A stretch of 64,000 nucleotides of DNA from Thermohalobaculum sp050331395 (lineage in GTDB: Bacteria; Pseudomonadota; Alphaproteobacteria; Rhodobacterales; Rhodobacteraceae). The stretch is taken from NCBI GenBank assembly GCA_050331395.1, contig JBHJGX010000003.1, forward strand, positions 1 to 64,000, in the 5' to 3' direction. Numbering within the stretch: the first letter of the stretch is position 1; every line of letters begins with the position of its first letter. Shown in pieces: positions 61,310-64,000 of this stretch. Under the pieces are notes generated by a model. It had not been told where the DNA came from. It made no database searches and saw nothing but the letters and a program-made list of their open reading frames with translations. A program made the position numbers and the translations under genes.

Positions 61310-62671
61310 ATGACTGCCAGCATTCTCACGAATACGAGCGCTATGGTCGCCCTGCAGACCCTGCGCAGCACAAACGCCGATCTGCGCGAGGTCAACAACC
61401 AGATCTCGACCGGCAAGGAAGTGGCAACGGCAAAGGACAACGCCTCGCTTTTTGCAATTTCGAAGGTCATGGAGTCGGACGTCGCTGGCTTCCAGGCGAT
61501 CTCCGACAGCCTTTCGCTCGGCCGTTCGACAGTTGCGGTTGCCTCCAATGCGGCTTCGTCGATCAACGAGGTTCTTGACGAAATCAAAGGTAAGATCGTC
61601 GCCGCCAACGAGGACAACGTCGATCGCCAGAAGCTCCAGGACGAGATCGTCTCGCTGCGCGGCCAGATTTCTTCGATCACGTCGGCGGCGCAATTCAACG
61701 GACTGAACCTGATTGACGGCTCGATCGAGGGTGCGGGCAACACCTTTAGCGTGTTGGCGTCCATCGATCGCGACTCCTTTGGTACCGTGACGACATCGAG
61801 CATCCAGTTCGATCCGACCAATACCAACCTCTCGACCTCGAGCGGCACCGACCTGACCGCCGGCACCAACCCCGCCGCGGCTTCGACCGTCAACGCTGCG
61901 ATCGCCACTGCCGATGTCGGTCTTTCTTCTGCGGATATTGGCGCGATTACTGGTGCACAGGGGTTTAGCCTTGACCGCAATTCGGCCGGGGGTGCTGCGA
62001 TCGTCGCTCAGCTCGGCACTTTCGACTTCCTGGATGCGGCCGGTGCCGGCGGCGGCGCGGTTGCTTTGCGTCAGAGCGAAGTCGACCTGTCCGCCGGTAC
62101 CGCCCAAGACGCGCTCGTCGAAGGCGACAAGATCAGCGTTTCGGTGGGCAACACCGTGGCCACCTACACCGTTCGCGCGGGCGACCAGACCGAGGACCTC
62201 GCATCGGGCCTCCGTACCGCGCTGATCGATGCCGGTCTCGACGACACGGCCTTTACACTTGATACCCAGGCCAACAGTGGTTAGCTAACCATTACAAACA
62301 CGACCGAGCAGACAGTCAACGGTTATTATCAGATCACGCGTGCCTCGGGTGGTCTCGCTGGTCTCGACACGCTCGACGTGACCTCCGCGGCGGGTGCGGC
62401 AAATGCGCTTTCGGCCATCGAGGGCTATATTCAAAACGCGGTCGACGCACAGGCGCAGCTTGGGACCACCGAGAAACGCCTGGAAATCCAAGATGACTTC
62501 ATGAACTCGTTGATCGACAGCTTCAAGGCAGGCATCGGCTCACTTGTCGATGCGGATCTTGAAGAGGCCTCGGCTCGGCTTCAGTCGCTGCAGGTTCAGC
62601 AGCAGCTCGGCATTCAGGCGCTCTCGATCGCTAACCAGCAGCCGCAGAACCTGCTCGCGCTGTTCAGATAA
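61310..62671 (+). pseudogene. Flagellin with in-frame TAG
   Basis: The 454-codon frame codes for a complete Rhodobacterales-type flagellin: conserved N-terminal helix (ILTNTSAMVALQTLRSTNADL) and C-terminal D0/D1 helix (SLQVQQQLGIQALSIANQQPQNLLALFR). Codon 325 (62282-62284) is TAG, while codons on both sides stay in phase and read normally (LTITNTT directly after it). The stop is in a perfect 12-bp palindrome, GGTTAGCTAACC (62279-62290). Without readthrough the product lacks the C-terminal 128 residues and could not polymerise. Either a recent nonsense mutation, an error, or readthrough. Confidence 0.8.
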
Positions 62672-62767
62672 TCGCGTCGGGGTCGGACCGCGGGTCACTC
62701 CCGCGGCCCGATTCCCACTCTCGGCATCGATTGAGGACCACACAGCCGTCCGGAAGGGACCGTACGA

Positions 62768-63145
62768 ATGACGTTCCAAACCGCGAGCCACAACGCCTAT
62801 GGCGCGGCCACTCGCGCGCTCGCCACGCCCCGATCCGTCGAATATCAGGTTTTCAGTCAGGTAACAGGGCAGCTGAGCCAAGCGCTCAGGGATGGTCGGC
62901 CGTTCGGCGAACTCGCCGATGCGCTGCACCAGAACCTAAAGCTTTGGACGGTGCTGGCACTCGATTTGATGCAGCCAGAAAATGCGCTGCCGGAAGACTT
63001 GCGCGCGAAGCTTGTCAGCCTCGCTGCATTTACCCGCACCCATACCGAGAAAGTGCTCAGGAGGGATGCCGACGCGCAGGTGTTGGTCGACATCAATACG
63101 GCCATCATGCGGGGACTCCGCGGCGAACTCGGCGAGCCACTGTGA
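62768..63145 (+). CDS. flaF: Flagellar biosynthesis regulator FlaF
   Basis: A 125-residue FlaF, known to promote flagellin translation and secretion in Caulobacter and related bacteria, opposite to FlbT. Conserved features are the N-terminal ASHNAYGAATR and the LHQNLKLWTVLALDLMQPENALP stretch. The TGATG overlap with flbT is the standard arrangement downstream of flagellin. Confidence 0.93.
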   Translation: MTFQTASHNAYGAATRALATPRSVEYQVFSQVTGQLSQALRDGRPFGELADALHQNLKLWTVLALDLMQPENALPEDLRAKLVSLAAFTRTHTEKVLRRDADAQVLVDINTAIMRGLRGELGEPL

Positions 63146-63582
63146 TGGCCGGACTGATCTTAAAGCTCCGGGCTCATGAGCAGATCCTCGTAAATGGGGT
63201 CGTTATGCAAAATGGCGACCGCAATGCACGGCTGATCGTGAAAACCCCAGGCGCAAAGATCCTGCGACTGCGCGATGCGATCCATCCCGACAACGTCGAC
63301 ACTCCAGTTAAACGTGTCGCGTACATTGCGCAACTTGTGGTCGCCGGCGAGGCAGAGCCCGACGAGGCTTATCATCAGCTCGTACGCGGTATCGAACAGT
63401 TGCGTGATGCCCTTAAGGGACACCAAGCCGACGATCATCTTGTTCAGGCTCGAGAGTTCTTGGACGCAGGCAATTATTATGCAGTGATGAGATCGCTAAG
63501 GCAAGTCTTGCCGGTCGAGGCAACTTTGCTTGGCATCTCCGCTCCGCCGCACCGGCTTTCTCCCGACGAGGTCGCGAGCTGA
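63145..63582 (+). CDS. flbT: Flagellin mRNA regulator FlbT
   Basis: A 145-residue FlbT, which binds the 5' untranslated region of flagellin mRNA and represses it until hook assembly. It begins GLILKLRAHEQILVNGVVMQNGDR, and the C-terminal helical part has GNYYAVMRSLRQVLPVE. The ATG at 63145 overlaps the flaF stop; a longer upstream frame is shadow over flaF. Confidence 0.94.
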   Translation: MAGLILKLRAHEQILVNGVVMQNGDRNARLIVKTPGAKILRLRDAIHPDNVDTPVKRVAYIAQLVVAGEAEPDEAYHQLVRGIEQLRDALKGHQADDHLVQAREFLDAGNYYAVMRSLRQVLPVEATLLGISAPPHRLSPDEVAS

Positions 63583-64000
63583 TGTTTGCCCCAATCGTCC
63601 CAGTCGGCGGCGTTGCCGGCCTCCGCTTTGTCGAGCGGACTTACGACCGGCAATTCGAACTGTTCCAGAAGAGCCCCGAGATCGAACGCGATGTCGAGGC
63701 TTTCCGCGAACGCGCGGGCCGTATCGCCACGGCCGAAGAGTTCGTGCGCGATACTGCTGTTCTTCGCGTGGCCCTCGGCGCCTTTGGTCTCGAAGAGGAA
63801 TTGCCCAAGCGCGCGTTCATTCGTCGGATCATCGAGGACGGCACGCTAGACCCATCTGCACTGGCAAATCGTCTCGCGGCCCCACAATGGCAGGAGTTCT
63901 CGCGGACGCTTGGCTTCGGCGACGTCGGCAACCTGCTGATTAGCGAAGCCGCACGCGAACGGATCGTGGAGGATTTCCGCGTTCAAGCCTTTGAGAAGGC
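63582..64000 (+). CDS. DUF1217 flagellar-cluster protein (partial, runs off window)
   Basis: The frame begins at ATG 63582, overlapping the flbT stop, and remains open to the window end (about 139 residues seen). The visible part is helical with FVERTYDRQFELFQKSPEIERDVEAF near the start and a SEAARERIVEDFR stretch, as in DUF1217 proteins found in flagellar clusters of alphaproteobacteria. Function is not established. Confidence 0.8.
   Translation, partial: MFAPIVPVGGVAGLRFVERTYDRQFELFQKSPEIERDVEAFRERAGRIATAEEFVRDTAVLRVALGAFGLEEELPKRAFIRRIIEDGTLDPSALANRLAAPQWQEFSRTLGFGDVGNLLISEAARERIVEDFRVQAFEK

Noticed and set aside
62282..62284. TAG as pyrrolysine codon
   Set aside because: Nothing in the window suggests the Pyl machinery, and the flagellin family has no conserved special residue here; mutation or error is simpler.
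1..64000. CRISPR arrays, rRNA, tRNA genes and riboswitches
   Set aside because: No regularly spaced direct repeats and no cloverleaf or rRNA-like sequence were seen in the gaps between genes; a covariance search was not possible.

Overview
The window is a high-GC alphaproteobacterial chromosome segment, most likely from the order Rhodobacterales. The evidence is gene content and order: DUF299, maf, aroE, coaE, dnaQ and secB next to hemE, hemJ and rho; a pyrH to lpxB envelope-biogenesis run containing lpxI; and FlaF/FlbT-regulated flagellar genes. No rRNA, tRNA or CRISPR array was seen. The first ~100 bases are homopolymer-rich and look like a poor contig end.

Layout. (1) 1-8438: GSCFA-domain protein, Smr-domain protein, mltA, Tim44-domain protein, fxsA, secB, then a minus-strand chain reading DUF299 kinase/phosphorylase, maf, aroE, coaE, dnaQ with 4-8 bp overlaps. 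(2) 8439-8830: a 392-bp gap with DnaA boxes and an AT-rich tract between the DUF299 gene and hemE, a strong candidate for the chromosomal origin oriC. (3) 8831-18692: hemE, hemJ, an exported protein, rho, a CIA30-domain protein, two tandem glycosyltransferases, bolA, grxD, pth, ychF and an outer-membrane protein. (4) 18721-30222: TerB/DnaJ protein, Stf0 sulfotransferase, acyl-CoA synthetase, an SDR without the usual active-site lysine, a 5-oxoprolinase/hydantoinase fusion, small membrane proteins, gltX, gltA and an OmpA-like protein. (5) 30265-42172, minus strand: pyrH, frr, uppS, cdsA, dxr, rseP, bamA, skp, fabZ, lpxA, lpxI, lpxB, which supply UMP kinase, ribosome recycling, the isoprenoid and phospholipid precursors, outer-membrane protein assembly and lipid A. 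(6) 42250-64000: flagellar genes. fliF-fliH-fliN-fliP-fliG run leftwards and fliL, a DUF6468 gene, a MotE-like gene, motA, an AMIN/helical-repeat protein, flgF, flgG, flgA, flgH and a second fliL-like gene run rightwards from a shared intergenic region holding a CtrA-like box. After a pile of insertion-sequence remnants come flgD, fliK, a flgJ-like gene, a flgN-like gene, flagellin, flaF, flbT and a DUF1217 gene that runs off the window.

The most unusual features are in region 6. The middle of the flagellar cluster (about 47.0-54.9 kb) is strikingly AT-rich and patchy in composition although its gene order looks normal for the group. Two flagellar genes carry a single in-frame stop in otherwise intact reading frames: TGA in the DUF6468 gene, and TAG in flagellin, where it sits inside a perfect 12-bp palindrome. 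Remnants of three insertion-sequence families lie exactly at the right edge of the AT-rich block. Together these suggest a flagellar system that is either decaying or has been partly replaced; sequencing error must be excluded first.
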